The translations under genes and the position numbers were made by a program. From Lewinellaceae bacterium (GTDB taxonomy: Bacteria; Bacteroidota; Bacteroidia; Chitinophagales; Saprospiraceae): DNA of 64,000 nucleotides. The stretch lies in contig JACJYR010000002.1 in assembly GCA_020636005.1 (NCBI GenBank), positions 1,078,880-1,142,879 of the forward strand, given 5' to 3'. Positions 44,384 through 52,489 of this stretch are shown in pieces. Under the pieces are notes generated by a model that was given only the letters and a program-made list of their open reading frames with translations, ran no database searches and was not told where the DNA came from. The first letter of the stretch is position 1. Each line of letters opens with the position of its first letter.

Positions 44384-45226
44384 ATGAAAAAGTTCATTTT
44401 GCCGATCCTGCTCGTAGTTTCTATTTTTTCTGCTTGTGATGAAATACCTCCTGTCGTCACCGGTTCGATGGGCATCATGGAACCACCCGATGTAGAAGAC
44501 CAACAGCGGCAGGTATTAATTGAAGAATTCACCGGCGTGCGCTGCGTCAACTGCCCAGCCGGCAGTGCCGCCATTGAAGACCTGCTCAATGCCCACGGCC
44601 CCCGGTTGGTGGCGGTGTCTATCCACGAATCGCAGAATTTCTCAGTGCCCCTGCCCCAAAACGATGAGGACTTCCGGACGCCGGAAGGGACCGCCATTTA
44701 CAATTTTGTGGGGCCGCCGGAGGGGTTTCCTTCAGCCGTGGTGGACAGGAAGAAGTTCCCCGGGGAAACCGGGCTTCAGGTCGGCTCCCCTAAATGGGCA
44801 GGCTATATCGCACAGGAACTGGCTATTCCGCCCAAAGTAAAAATTGCCATTGAAAAAGAGTACGACTCCAGTACCCGCAACTTGAAGGCAACCATAACCC
44901 TCCTGGTGCAGGAAAACATTACCGACCCCGACGTCCGTCTGAGCGTGATGATTACGGAAAGCGGCATCGTGGATGCCCAGGAAACCCCAAACGGATTGGA
45001 AGAAAACTACACCCACAAGCACATGCTCCGTGGGATGATGACGAATTATGACGGGAGCCCCGTGACGGTCACTTTGACTGCCGGGACGACAGTATCAAAA
45101 TCTTTTAACATGGACCTGTCCGACAAATGGGTTGCAGAAAACTGTAAAATCGTTGCCTTTGTCAACTTGGCTGGAGCTACAAAAGAAGTCTTGCAGGTTA
45201 ATGAGGCGTATGTGATAGATCCTTGA
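44384..45226 (+). CDS. Omp28-related lipoprotein with thioredoxin-like CxxC
   Basis: 280 residues. Lipoprotein signal MKKFILPILLVVSIFSAC with lipobox Cys18. EEFTGVRCVNCPAGSAAIED at 47-66 is the Omp28 signature, with Cys54 and Cys57 at the position of a thioredoxin active site. The C-terminal half is an Ig-like beta domain (TTVSKSFNMDLSDKWVAENC). Omp28 was first described as a surface protein of Porphyromonas gingivalis. It directly follows DUF6029, and a TlpA-type thioredoxin is divergent to the pair. A strong terminator at 45246 closes the unit. Confidence 0.9.
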   Translation: MKKFILPILLVVSIFSACDEIPPVVTGSMGIMEPPDVEDQQRQVLIEEFTGVRCVNCPAGSAAIEDLLNAHGPRLVAVSIHESQNFSVPLPQNDEDFRTPEGTAIYNFVGPPEGFPSAVVDRKKFPGETGLQVGSPKWAGYIAQELAIPPKVKIAIEKEYDSSTRNLKATITLLVQENITDPDVRLSVMITESGIVDAQETPNGLEENYTHKHMLRGMMTNYDGSPVTVTLTAGTTVSKSFNMDLSDKWVAENCKIVAFVNLAGATKEVLQVNEAYVIDP

Positions 45227-45245
45227 TAACGCAATACCAGGTAAC

Positions 45246-45281
45246 AAAAAAAGGCCGGCAGGAAATTGCCGGCCTTTTTTT
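45246..45281. terminator. Bidirectional terminator between Omp28 and prfA genes
   Basis: AAAAAAAGGCCGGCA / TGCCGGCCTTTTTTT hairpin, symmetric, between convergent genes. Confidence 0.85.
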
Positions 45282-45282
45282 G

Positions 45283-46353
45283 TTATACGTTTTCCGCCGC
45301 CTTCATCCTCTCCGCATTCTCGGCGATTTGAAGCGCTTCCGTAATCTTCTCCAGCTCCCCTTCCATCACCTGGTCGAGGTTGTACAACGTGAGGTCAATG
45401 CGGTGATCCGTCACCCTGTTTTGGGGGAAATTATAGGTGCGGATTTTCTCGGAACGGTCGCCGGAACCGACGAGGGATTTTCGCTGGGCCGCCATCTCCG
45501 AGTTCATTTTGTTCCGCTGCATATCGTAGATTTTCTGGTAGAGGCGTTGCTCTGCGATTTCCTTGTTGGAGTGCTGGGAGCGGCCTTCGGTACATTCCAC
45601 CACCACACCGGTGGGGATGTGCGTCAGGCGCACCCCCGATTCGGTTTTGTTGACGTGCTGGCCGCCCGCACCACTAGAGCGAAAGGTGTCAATTTTAAGG
45701 TCGGAGCGGTTGATGTTGACATCTTCCATTTCCATTTTGGGCATCACAGCCACCGTGGCTGCGGAGGTGTGCACACGGCCCTTCGACTCGGTAGTCGGCA
45801 CCCGCTGTACGCGGTGTACGCCCGATTCAAACTTGATTTTTCCATAGACATCGGTACCTCTTACTTCTATGGAAACTTCTTTATACCCACCTGCTGTCCC
45901 TTCATTTTCGTACAACAATTCTGTTTTCCAGCCTTGTGCCTCAAAATATTTTGAGTACATCCTGAACAGGTCGCCCGCAAAGAGGCTGGCTTCGTCACCA
46001 CCTGTGCCGGCCCTGATTTCAAAGATGACGTCTTTGGTGTCTTCCGGTTCTTTTGGGATGAGGAGTATTTTCAATCTTTCTTCCAATGCCTCCTTATCGC
46101 CAGCAAGCGTCTGCGCCTCCATTCTGGCCATTTCCCTGATCTCCTCGTCTTTCTCCCGGGCAAGTTCCCTGGCACTGTCCAGGTCTGCCAGCACCTTTTT
46201 ATATTGGTGAAAAACCTCCACTATTTCTTTGAGCTTGAAATAATCCTTGCTCACCTGGGCGTACCTGGCCTGGTCGTTCAGCACCGCAGGGTCGGACATT
46301 TGTTCCTCCAGGTGCAGAAAGTTATTATAGATGGCTTCCAGTTTATCTAACAT
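45283..46353 (-). CDS. prfA: Peptide chain release factor 1
   Basis: 356 residues, normal length. It reads UAA and UAG and triggers release of the finished protein in the ribosome. The universal GGQ is at residues 230-232 within SSGAGGQHVNKTESGVRLTH, and the codon-reading tripeptide is PTT at 186-188 in RVPTTESKGRVHTSA, where RF1 usually has PAT or PVT. The absence of an SPF motif rules out RF2. ATG 46353 is the only sensible start. A predicted promoter lies at 46519-46526. A gene for the HemK/PrmC methylase is not adjacent. Confidence 0.96.
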   Translation of the reverse strand: MLDKLEAIYNNFLHLEEQMSDPAVLNDQARYAQVSKDYFKLKEIVEVFHQYKKVLADLDSARELAREKDEEIREMARMEAQTLAGDKEALEERLKILLIPKEPEDTKDVIFEIRAGTGGDEASLFAGDLFRMYSKYFEAQGWKTELLYENEGTAGGYKEVSIEVRGTDVYGKIKFESGVHRVQRVPTTESKGRVHTSAATVAVMPKMEMEDVNINRSDLKIDTFRSSGAGGQHVNKTESGVRLTHIPTGVVVECTEGRSQHSNKEIAEQRLYQKIYDMQRNKMNSEMAAQRKSLVGSGDRSEKIRTYNFPQNRVTDHRIDLTLYNLDQVMEGELEKITEALQIAENAERMKAAENV

Positions 46354-46518
46354 GAGTGTTTAGTTTTGGCGCATCGTAAAATGAGCCATTGTGGGCAAAT
46401 TAAAGATTTTGACGGAGGGGAGCAGCGGGAAAGAATACCCCGCACGGTTGGGGAAGCTATAGGAATTGTCGAAGCAGGCGATCGCACATAAGATGATTTT
46501 TTTTTCTTAAATGAAGCG

Positions 46519-46526
46519 CAAAAGTA
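46519..46526 (-). promoter_or_regulatory. Predicted promoter of prfA, -7 box TACTTTTG
   Basis: TAnnTTTG match on the minus strand, predicting a leader of about 160 nt. Confidence 0.4.
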
Positions 46527-46554
46527 GAAATTCCGACCAAATTAATACAGCTTT

Positions 46555-46587
46555 ACTCTGGCACGGATGGTTTTGTCAAATGAGCGC
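46555..46587 (+). repeat. Internally deleted TTGGC element
   Basis: Carries the left end CACGGATGGTTTTGTC of the TTGGC element joined directly to its right end ATGAGCG. The roughly 70-bp palindromic core is missing. It abuts MITE copy D. Confidence 0.55.
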
Positions 46588-46702
46588 ATAGGATCGAAGG
46601 AAAAACAATCCCGATGTGAAATCGGGATTATTTTTAAAAAACCCTTCCAGTACTGGGGTTTCAAAATCAAAATTATGGAAGTTATTTTTTCATCGTTACT
46701 TA
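46588..46702 (+). repeat. MITE-like element, copy D
   Basis: Same layout as copy A, with stem CAATCCCGAT/ATCGGGATTA and the CCAGTACTGG palindrome. Located between prfA and tsaB. Confidence 0.8.
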
Positions 46703-46727
46703 ACAAGTTTATGGGTTTGCCAAAGTA

Positions 46728-46747
46728 GCGTCGGCTTTAGCCGGCGC
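46728..46747. repeat. Short REP-like hairpin
   Basis: GCGTCGGC / GCCGGCGC stem with a TTTA loop. No T-run follows, so it is not a terminator. Confidence 0.4.
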
Positions 46748-46855
46748 CTCCATCACGACCCGTATTTTTGTGAAGCACTCTTGTCAAATTGCTATCAGTT
46801 GCGGTTTATAGCCTTTGAAAAAAGCCAACATAGTGCAGAATAAAATTAGCCAGCC

Positions 46856-47563
46856 TTGATCCAAAGACCCTACCTACTGAATATCGAAAGTGCTACTGAA
46901 GTATGCTCAATAAGCATCAGCCTTGGTACTGCCACCGTAGCCTCGCAGGAATCAGCCAAGCCCAACGAGCACTCCAAAGTGATGACCCTGTTAATCGAAC
47001 AGTGCCTCGAGGAGGCAAGAATAAGCCTGGCCCAACTTAATGCGGTGGCGCTCAGTACCGGGCCAGGATCCTACACATCGTTGAGGGTCGGCGCATCGGT
47101 CGCCAAAGGGCTTTGCTATTCGCTTGGCGTCCCGCTGATTGGGGTACGCACCCTGGATGCACTGGCAATCGCCACCTATGAAAAGGAAAGGGACGATGAG
47201 GCACTTTATTGCCCGATGATTGATGCGAGAAGGATGGAAGTGTATTACGCCTTGTATGACGGCAAGGGCGGATTAGTGGAGCAACCCGCTGCAAAGATCA
47301 TCGACGAGGGCTCCTTTGATGAGCATTTTTCAAATAATAAAAAAATTATTTTCTCTGGCCCCGGAAGCAACAAAACAAGACAAATACTGGCCGACCCCCG
47401 CGCTTTTTTCAGTGAAACCAGGTGCTCAGCATTACATTTACACGCCATTTCATCTGAAAAGTATTTGAAGAAAAAGTTTGAAAACCTCACCTTGTTCAGG
47501 CCGGAATACCTCAAACCTCCTAATATTACTACGCCGAAGCATTTGAAAACAAGGGAGGGATAG
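46856..47563 (+). CDS. tsaB: tRNA threonylcarbamoyladenosine biosynthesis protein TsaB
   Basis: 235 residues. Partner of TsaD, TsaE and TsaC in making t6A37 in tRNAs that read ANN codons. ASKHA-fold features are YLLNIESATEVCSISI at the N-terminus, ALSTGPGSYTSLRVGASVAK in the middle and PMIDARRMEVYYALYD. It lacks the metal-binding His pair of TsaD, as expected. The start is unusual: an in-frame stop at 46847 leaves TTG at 46856 as the only start before the conserved strand. It stands alone. The C-terminal tail is slightly extended. Confidence 0.9.
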   Translation: MIQRPYLLNIESATEVCSISISLGTATVASQESAKPNEHSKVMTLLIEQCLEEARISLAQLNAVALSTGPGSYTSLRVGASVAKGLCYSLGVPLIGVRTLDALAIATYEKERDDEALYCPMIDARRMEVYYALYDGKGGLVEQPAAKIIDEGSFDEHFSNNKKIIFSGPGSNKTRQILADPRAFFSETRCSALHLHAISSEKYLKKKFENLTLFRPEYLKPPNITTPKHLKTREG

Positions 47564-47809
47564 GGAGATGCGCAGTGTCAGTTTTTATATATTAACAAAA
47601 ATTATCTTTTGTATTCCTTTTATTCTTTCTTATTTTTAAAATGACTTTTTATTTTCGCCCTGAAACTATGAGGCTTAAGCATTACGGTTCTTTCTAATCA
47701 CTTCGATTGGTATAGTTCTTGGAATGTTCAAGTATTGTAAAAATACTAATTTGAGAAAACCTGAACGCTAATTGCGCAATTTTTTAACCATTAAAATCTA
47801 AACATAAAT

Positions 47810-48148
47810 ATGAGAAAGCAAAAGAGCGAAACTATTGTTCTTAAGAAGGGGAAACAGGAGATTCAGCTTGATTACGCAGAGCTGAGAAAAGCAGTACTCG
47901 TACTAAGGGCCATCAACCACAAACTCCGCCAACGCATGATTGACTTGCTGGAGGAAAATGAAAAGATGACGGTCACCGATATCTACATCAAGCTGCGCCT
48001 CGAACAATCCGTTGCCTCCCAACACCTGGCCATCCTGCGTAGAGCAGGCGTGGTAATCACCGAGCGCCAGGGCAAATTCATCTTCTACTCATTAGACAAG
48101 GATCGCCTGGCGCAAATTTCCAGGCTGGTCGAAGAATTGGCCGCATAA
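47810..48148 (+). CDS. ArsR-family winged-helix regulator 1
   Basis: 112 residues. Winged helix-turn-helix with LRQRMIDLLEENEKMTVTDI, recognition helix LRLEQSVASQHLAILRRAGV and wing ITERQGKFIFYSL. No metal-binding ELCVCD or other clustered Cys is present, so it is not a classical arsenic/zinc sensor. The N-terminal 25 residues are basic. A close relative lies 300 bp downstream in the same direction. Target and signal unknown; autoregulation of the pair is possible (inference). Confidence 0.88.
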   Translation: MRKQKSETIVLKKGKQEIQLDYAELRKAVLVLRAINHKLRQRMIDLLEENEKMTVTDIYIKLRLEQSVASQHLAILRRAGVVITERQGKFIFYSLDKDRLAQISRLVEELAA

Positions 48149-48327
48149 TCATTTTGTCTTGGAAGGGAATCTACATTTGATGGTCTGATGTGCAATCAAT
48201 CTCCCCCACCTTTTTGCACTTCCTAACAATCCTGAATGAAGAAAACTCAACTAAACTCTTTGATTTTCAACGGTTAACAAAATTTATTCCGGCGCATAGG
48301 CGCATTTTATCAGTAAAAGGCTTTCAA

Positions 48328-48364
48328 AAAATGCTGTAAACCGCTTCTGCTTTACAGCATTTTT
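48328..48364 (+). terminator. Intrinsic terminator between the two ArsR genes
   Basis: AAAATGCTGTAAA / TTTACAGCATTTTTT hairpin. It separates the two regulators into distinct transcripts. Confidence 0.8.
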
Positions 48365-48442
48365 TCATAATGGTTTTGAAAAAATAATAAATTGGCTCAT
48401 ATTTGCCACCGCACATTTTTTCACGACCGCAAAAAGACTTCT

Positions 48443-48757
48443 ATGAGAAAGGCTAAGGTAAACATCAATGATGATAAGCTACAGGTATCATCCGAAGTGT
48501 TGAGGGCATTGGCCCACCCGCTCAGGATGAAAATACTGGAATTCATTGACAACAATGACGTCATCAACGTCAACAAAATTTACAACACCCTCAAGCTGGA
48601 GCAATCCATCACATCCCAACATCTCCGCATACTGCGTTCCGCAGGATTGGTAGAAACCGAAAGGGAGGGTAAATTTATCCATTACAAGGTTGATTACGAC
48701 AAAATCGCCCATGCTGTCAAAGCGATTAACTCTTTCCTGAAGAAAGAGGAAGACTAA
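48443..48757 (+). CDS. ArsR-family winged-helix regulator 2
   Basis: 104 residues from ATG 48443; an upstream extension of 17 codons lacks support. Motifs: LRALAHPLRMKILEFIDNND, recognition helix LKLEQSITSQHLRILRSAGL and wing ETEREGKFIHYKV. The recognition helix closely resembles that of the regulator at 47810-48148 (LEQS-x2-SQHL-x-ILR-x-AG), so the two may bind related operators. It lacks metal-site cysteines. Downstream, convergent prs begins within 70 bp. Confidence 0.88.
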   Translation: MRKAKVNINDDKLQVSSEVLRALAHPLRMKILEFIDNNDVINVNKIYNTLKLEQSITSQHLRILRSAGLVETEREGKFIHYKVDYDKIAHAVKAINSFLKKEED

Positions 48758-48824
48758 ATAAAGCTGGCGGTTTTTCAGAAAAGCCTCATTTAGTGCCTGC
48801 TACCAAGGGGTAAACACCCGGGTA

Positions 48825-49763
48825 TTACCCTTCTATGAACAGTGCTGAAATCGACCGGTGCTCGTGCGTATTACGGATGGCCCTGGCGAAGAGCTTCGCC
48901 GTAGAAAGTACCCTTATCTTTTTGGAGCGCTTGGTTGCCGGCAGAGGAATCGTGTCGCACACGAGGAGTTCCTGCAGCGAGGAGTTTTCTATGTTTTCAA
49001 ATGCCTTCCCGGAAAGTACTGGATGGGTACAAATGGCCTTGACACTTTTTGCGCCTTTCTTGATCAATATATCTGCTGCCCTGCACAGGGTGCCCGCCGT
49101 ATCCACGAGGTCGTCCACCAAAATCACATCGGCGCCGTCCACATCACCAATCACGGTCATTTCGGCTATCTCGTTGGCTTTTTTCCGGTACTTGTCGCAG
49201 ATGACGAGGTTTTTGCTAAAATATTTGGCGTATGTCCTTGCTCTTTTAACACCTCCAACATCGGGGGAGGCGAAAATGACGTTTTCCAGATCCGTGCTTT
49301 GTAAGTAGGGCATATAAATTGCCTCGCTTTTCAGGTGATCCACAGGCACATCGAAAAAGCCCTGTATCTGGTCGGCGTGGAAGTCCATCGTCATCACCCG
49401 GTTGACGCCCGCTGCCTGCATGAGTTCAGCCACCAATTTCGCCGAAATGGGCACCCGGGGCTTGTCCTTTCTGTCCTGTCGGGCATAGCCAAAGTAGGGG
49501 ATCACAGCGGAAATATACCCGGCAGAAGCCCGCTTTGCCGCATCCACCATCAGCAATAGCTCCATCAAGTTCTCGGCAGGCGCGAAGGTGGATTGGACAA
49601 AAAAAACATAGGCCCCCCGCACCGATTCATTGATGACCGGCTGCATTTCACCGTCGCTGAAGCGGTTCAGTTCCACGTCGCCCAGGGGTTGGCCGTAGTA
49701 GTCTGCGATCTTTTCTGCTAGATAATGTGAGCTGGTTCCGGAGAAAATTTTTACTTCGACCAT
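48825..49763 (-). CDS. prs: Ribose-phosphate pyrophosphokinase
   Basis: 312 residues from ATG 49763; starting 27 codons earlier would add a Pro/Ser-rich tail not seen in the family. It makes PRPP from ribose 5-phosphate and ATP for nucleotide, His, Trp and NAD synthesis. Visible: ELNRFSDGEMQPVINESVRG, the flexible-loop region FGYARQDRKDKPRVPISAKL, metal site MDFHADQIQGFFD and PRPP-binding loop VILVDDLVDTAGT. Class I enzyme by length and motifs. A TACTTTTG promoter box lies at 49956-49963. Confidence 0.96.
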   Translation of the reverse strand: MVEVKIFSGTSSHYLAEKIADYYGQPLGDVELNRFSDGEMQPVINESVRGAYVFFVQSTFAPAENLMELLLMVDAAKRASAGYISAVIPYFGYARQDRKDKPRVPISAKLVAELMQAAGVNRVMTMDFHADQIQGFFDVPVDHLKSEAIYMPYLQSTDLENVIFASPDVGGVKRARTYAKYFSKNLVICDKYRKKANEIAEMTVIGDVDGADVILVDDLVDTAGTLCRAADILIKKGAKSVKAICTHPVLSGKAFENIENSSLQELLVCDTIPLPATKRSKKIRVLSTAKLFARAIRNTHEHRSISALFIEG

Positions 49764-49955
49764 AGTGTTTGATGAAGATGGGATGCCAGGGGTTGGCAGG
49801 AGTTCTCCAACCACAGGATTTAAGTATGTTTCAGTGTAGCTCATTGCCAGTGGTTAGGATGGCCTCACCTTTTGGGCTTGCCACCCGTCCTGAAAACAAA
49901 TGTTGTAATAAAGACATTGTGGGGAATTTCGTCGCTGCCGGCAAAAATAACAGGG

Positions 49956-49963
49956 CAAAAGTA
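49956..49963 (-). promoter_or_regulatory. Predicted promoter of prs, -7 box TACTTTTG
   Basis: TAnnTTTG match on the minus strand, predicting a leader near 185 nt. Confidence 0.4.
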
Positions 49964-50065
49964 GGAATTCTTTAAACAATGCAGGGGGGCTGCTTTGTTG
50001 TTTTTACCGTCTCCCGCAACGTTTGAACCTGTTTGGACGTATTGTACCAAAACAAGCACCTGATT

Positions 50066-50986
50066 ATGAACCATTTTTACTTATCCCTTCCCGCATTTTT
50101 ACTTTTTTTCGGATTCCTTCCCCTTTTTAGCTGCCATCCTGGCAACCATCAAAATGGCCAACTTGTGCTTGTTTCCCAAAAAGAAGGCAGCCCGTTCGCA
50201 GATTACTGGTATGCTGGCGAGGCGGAACTCAACAGCTATGACATGGAACAATCCCGGTACGGGGAGAACAGGCAAGGCGAGGCCGTGATGGTATTTGTAA
50301 CGGAGGATTTTTCAAAATCAAAACAGGTTAAACTGGACGATCCCGAAGAGGCCGGAAAGGATAGGGTGCCCATTTTAAAACTGAACTCCATCCGCCGCTT
50401 TGTCACGGGCATTTATGATTACTCCATGATGCAGTCTGTTTTCACGCCGGTAGATTTTAAACAGTTCCCCCATTCATTGAAAACGACCACCACCTCGCAA
50501 GACTGGTGCGGCCATACTTTTACCCAGTTCAACCTGCAAGGGAACGACTACAAAGTGGAGGAAAGGTCTTACTTTGAAAGTGAGGGGGACAAGGATTTCC
50601 AGTTAAACGCAGCGCTGCTGGAAGATGAAATTTGGAATAAAATACGGTTGGACCCAGAGGGGCTGGTGAGCGAAAACACAAATGTCATCCCTTCCACACT
50701 TTATGCCAGGCTGTTGCACCAGCCGCTGAAGCCCAAAGCTGCCAGGCTTCAAATCAAAAAGCAGGAGTCCATGTCTTTTCTCGTGTTGGAATACCTGCAC
50801 ATGGACCGCTCCCTTACCATAGGTTTTGAACCCAATTTCCCCCATAAAATACTCACCTGGACAGAGCAGCAGGACGGGCAAATCCTTTCGAAAGGCAGCC
50901 TGAGAAAGTCCATCAAATCCGCCTATTGGAAAAAGCACGACAACGCTTCGGCGTTTTTGCGGGATTCCCTCCAGATTGTTTGGTAA
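50066..50986 (+). CDS. Lipoprotein, conserved Bacteroidota family (often mislabelled Maf)
   Basis: 306 residues from ATG 50066. Signal MNHFYLSLPAFLLFFGFLPL then LFSC with the lipobox Cys. The mature protein starts with the family hallmark DYWYAGEAELNSYDMEQSRY, then GENRQGEAVMVFVTEDFSKS and TGIYDYSMMQSVFTP. I remember this family being labelled septum formation inhibitor Maf in some genomes, but it has no Maf nucleotide-pyrophosphatase motifs, so I do not use that name. Function unknown. Convergent with the VWA gene, only 3 bp between stops. Confidence 0.82.
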   Translation: MNHFYLSLPAFLLFFGFLPLFSCHPGNHQNGQLVLVSQKEGSPFADYWYAGEAELNSYDMEQSRYGENRQGEAVMVFVTEDFSKSKQVKLDDPEEAGKDRVPILKLNSIRRFVTGIYDYSMMQSVFTPVDFKQFPHSLKTTTTSQDWCGHTFTQFNLQGNDYKVEERSYFESEGDKDFQLNAALLEDEIWNKIRLDPEGLVSENTNVIPSTLYARLLHQPLKPKAARLQIKKQESMSFLVLEYLHMDRSLTIGFEPNFPHKILTWTEQQDGQILSKGSLRKSIKSAYWKKHDNASAFLRDSLQIVW

Positions 50987-50989
50987 GGA

Positions 50990-52099
50990 TTACTTCACGG
51001 ACCAATTCTGCAATCTTTCCTTTTTGATGGCCAACTCCATCAGCAAAGGGAACTTGTCTGGCGTACAAGCAAATGCGGGAATGTCCATCGCTGCTAGTTT
51101 TGCAGCAAGCCCCCTGTCATAAGCTGGTGCGCCCTGATCGTCCAAAGCGAGCAGGACGATAATTTGTACGCCAGCTGCTTTGACTGAAGCCGCTTTTCTA
51201 ATCATTTCCGACTCGTCCCCACCTTCAAACAAGTCAGAAATCAAGACCAAAATAGTATCACCAGGCGCTTGAATAAGCGTTTGGGCATAGCCCATCGCTT
51301 TGTTGATGTCCGTGCCACCGCCCAATTGTACGCCAAACAAGAGGTCAACCGGATCGCTCAAATGGTCGGTCAAATCAGCCACTGCGGTATCAAACGCGAC
51401 AAAGTGGGTTTTCACAGAACGTAAAGAGGCCAGGATAGCGCCAAACACCCCAGCATACACCACCGAACCTGCCATAGAGCCGCTCTGATCCACCAGTAAA
51501 ATGATATGTTTCAAAGAATGGCTTTTCCGCCCATGCCCGATGAGTTGCTCAGCGATAATGGTGTTGAACTCAGGTTGAAAGTGTTTCAAATTGGCCCGGA
51601 TGGTGCGGTGCCAGTCTATTTCTTTCAGCTTTGGCCGACGGTTGCGGACGGACTTGTTAATAGCTCCATCCACGGCCTGGCGCATGGGGTTGCGTAGCTT
51701 TTTTTCCAACTCCTCTACAACTTTTTTCACCACCATCCGGGCAGTTTCTTTGGTCTTGTTGGGCATCACTTTATTGAGTGAAATGAGCGTGGCGACTAAA
51801 CTTACATCCGGCTCGACCGACTGCAAAAGCTCAGGTTCGAGCAGCATCTGGTGCAGGTTCAGCCTTTCCAATGCATCCTTTTGCATCACCTGTACGATGG
51901 GCGTTGGGAAATACCGCCGGATGTCGCCCAGCCAGCGGTTCACATTGGGGGAAGATGCACCGAGACCGCCCTTTCTTTCGGAATTGTACAAGGCTTCCAA
52001 TACGCCATCCATGCCCGATTGGTCGCCTTCGAGGCCAACCTCCCCGGCAGGGTCGGCCTGCCTGGCGAGTATCATGCGCCATTTTGTTAATCGTTCCAT
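50990..52099 (-). CDS. VWA domain protein (CoxE-like, MoxR-associated type)
   Basis: 369 residues. Helical N-terminal half with FPTPIVQVMQKDALERLNLH, then a von Willebrand A domain whose MIDAS motif is intact: DQSGS at 204-208, a Thr in GGGTDINKA and Asp in LISDLFEGGD. Such proteins usually sit beside MoxR AAA+ ATPases, SWIM-domain and DUF5682/DUF5691 genes and act as metal-dependent binding or insertion partners. Here none of these neighbours is present: MITE copy E lies 12 bp upstream and an unrelated convergent gene lies downstream. The gene may have been separated from its cluster, or the partners lie elsewhere. Confidence 0.88.
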   Translation of the reverse strand: MERLTKWRMILARQADPAGEVGLEGDQSGMDGVLEALYNSERKGGLGASSPNVNRWLGDIRRYFPTPIVQVMQKDALERLNLHQMLLEPELLQSVEPDVSLVATLISLNKVMPNKTKETARMVVKKVVEELEKKLRNPMRQAVDGAINKSVRNRRPKLKEIDWHRTIRANLKHFQPEFNTIIAEQLIGHGRKSHSLKHIILLVDQSGSMAGSVVYAGVFGAILASLRSVKTHFVAFDTAVADLTDHLSDPVDLLFGVQLGGGTDINKAMGYAQTLIQAPGDTILVLISDLFEGGDESEMIRKAASVKAAGVQIIVLLALDDQGAPAYDRGLAAKLAAMDIPAFACTPDKFPLLMELAIKKERLQNWSVK

Positions 52100-52110
52100 T
52101 CTGAGGTCTA

Positions 52111-52225
52111 TAAGGATCGAAGGAAAAATAATCCCGATGTGAAATCGGGATTATTTTTAAAAAACCCCTACGTTGCTGGGGTTTTCAAAATCAAAATGGT
52201 GAAGTTATTTTTTCATCGTTACTAA
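52111..52225 (+). repeat. MITE-like element, copy E
   Basis: Starts TAAGGATCGAAGG and ends CATCGTTACTAA. Internal stems as in copy A, with the second hairpin AACCCC/GGGGTT. It lies directly upstream of the VWA gene. Confidence 0.8.
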
Positions 52226-52369
52226 ATTGGGAAAATTAGAAATTGGGAAAATTCAGTGACATTGCCCAAAACTATTTCCTAGTTTCAAAATTTCTACTTT
52301 CCTTCTTCCAGGGTGAAAGTAAAATTTCCCCATAAAACTGGAGACCTGAATTAGTTTTTACATTTGCCA

Positions 52370-52377
52370 GCCACCTA
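52370..52377 (+). promoter_or_regulatory. Predicted promoter of nadB, -7 box TACATTTG
   Basis: TAnnTTTG match about 110 bp before the nadB start. Confidence 0.35.
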
Positions 52378-52489
52378 TTTTCTCATTGGGGTGTGATTCA
52401 TTGGGAGAGACCAACCAGGCAGTAACAGGTTCATTCACAAAATAGCACTGCCTCACCCTCTCACTCCTCACCTCCCACTTCTAAAAAAG

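Noticed and set aside
50066..50986. Calling the lipoprotein a Maf septum inhibitor
   Set aside because: The name circulates for similar proteins, but the lipobox and the absence of Maf motifs argue against it.
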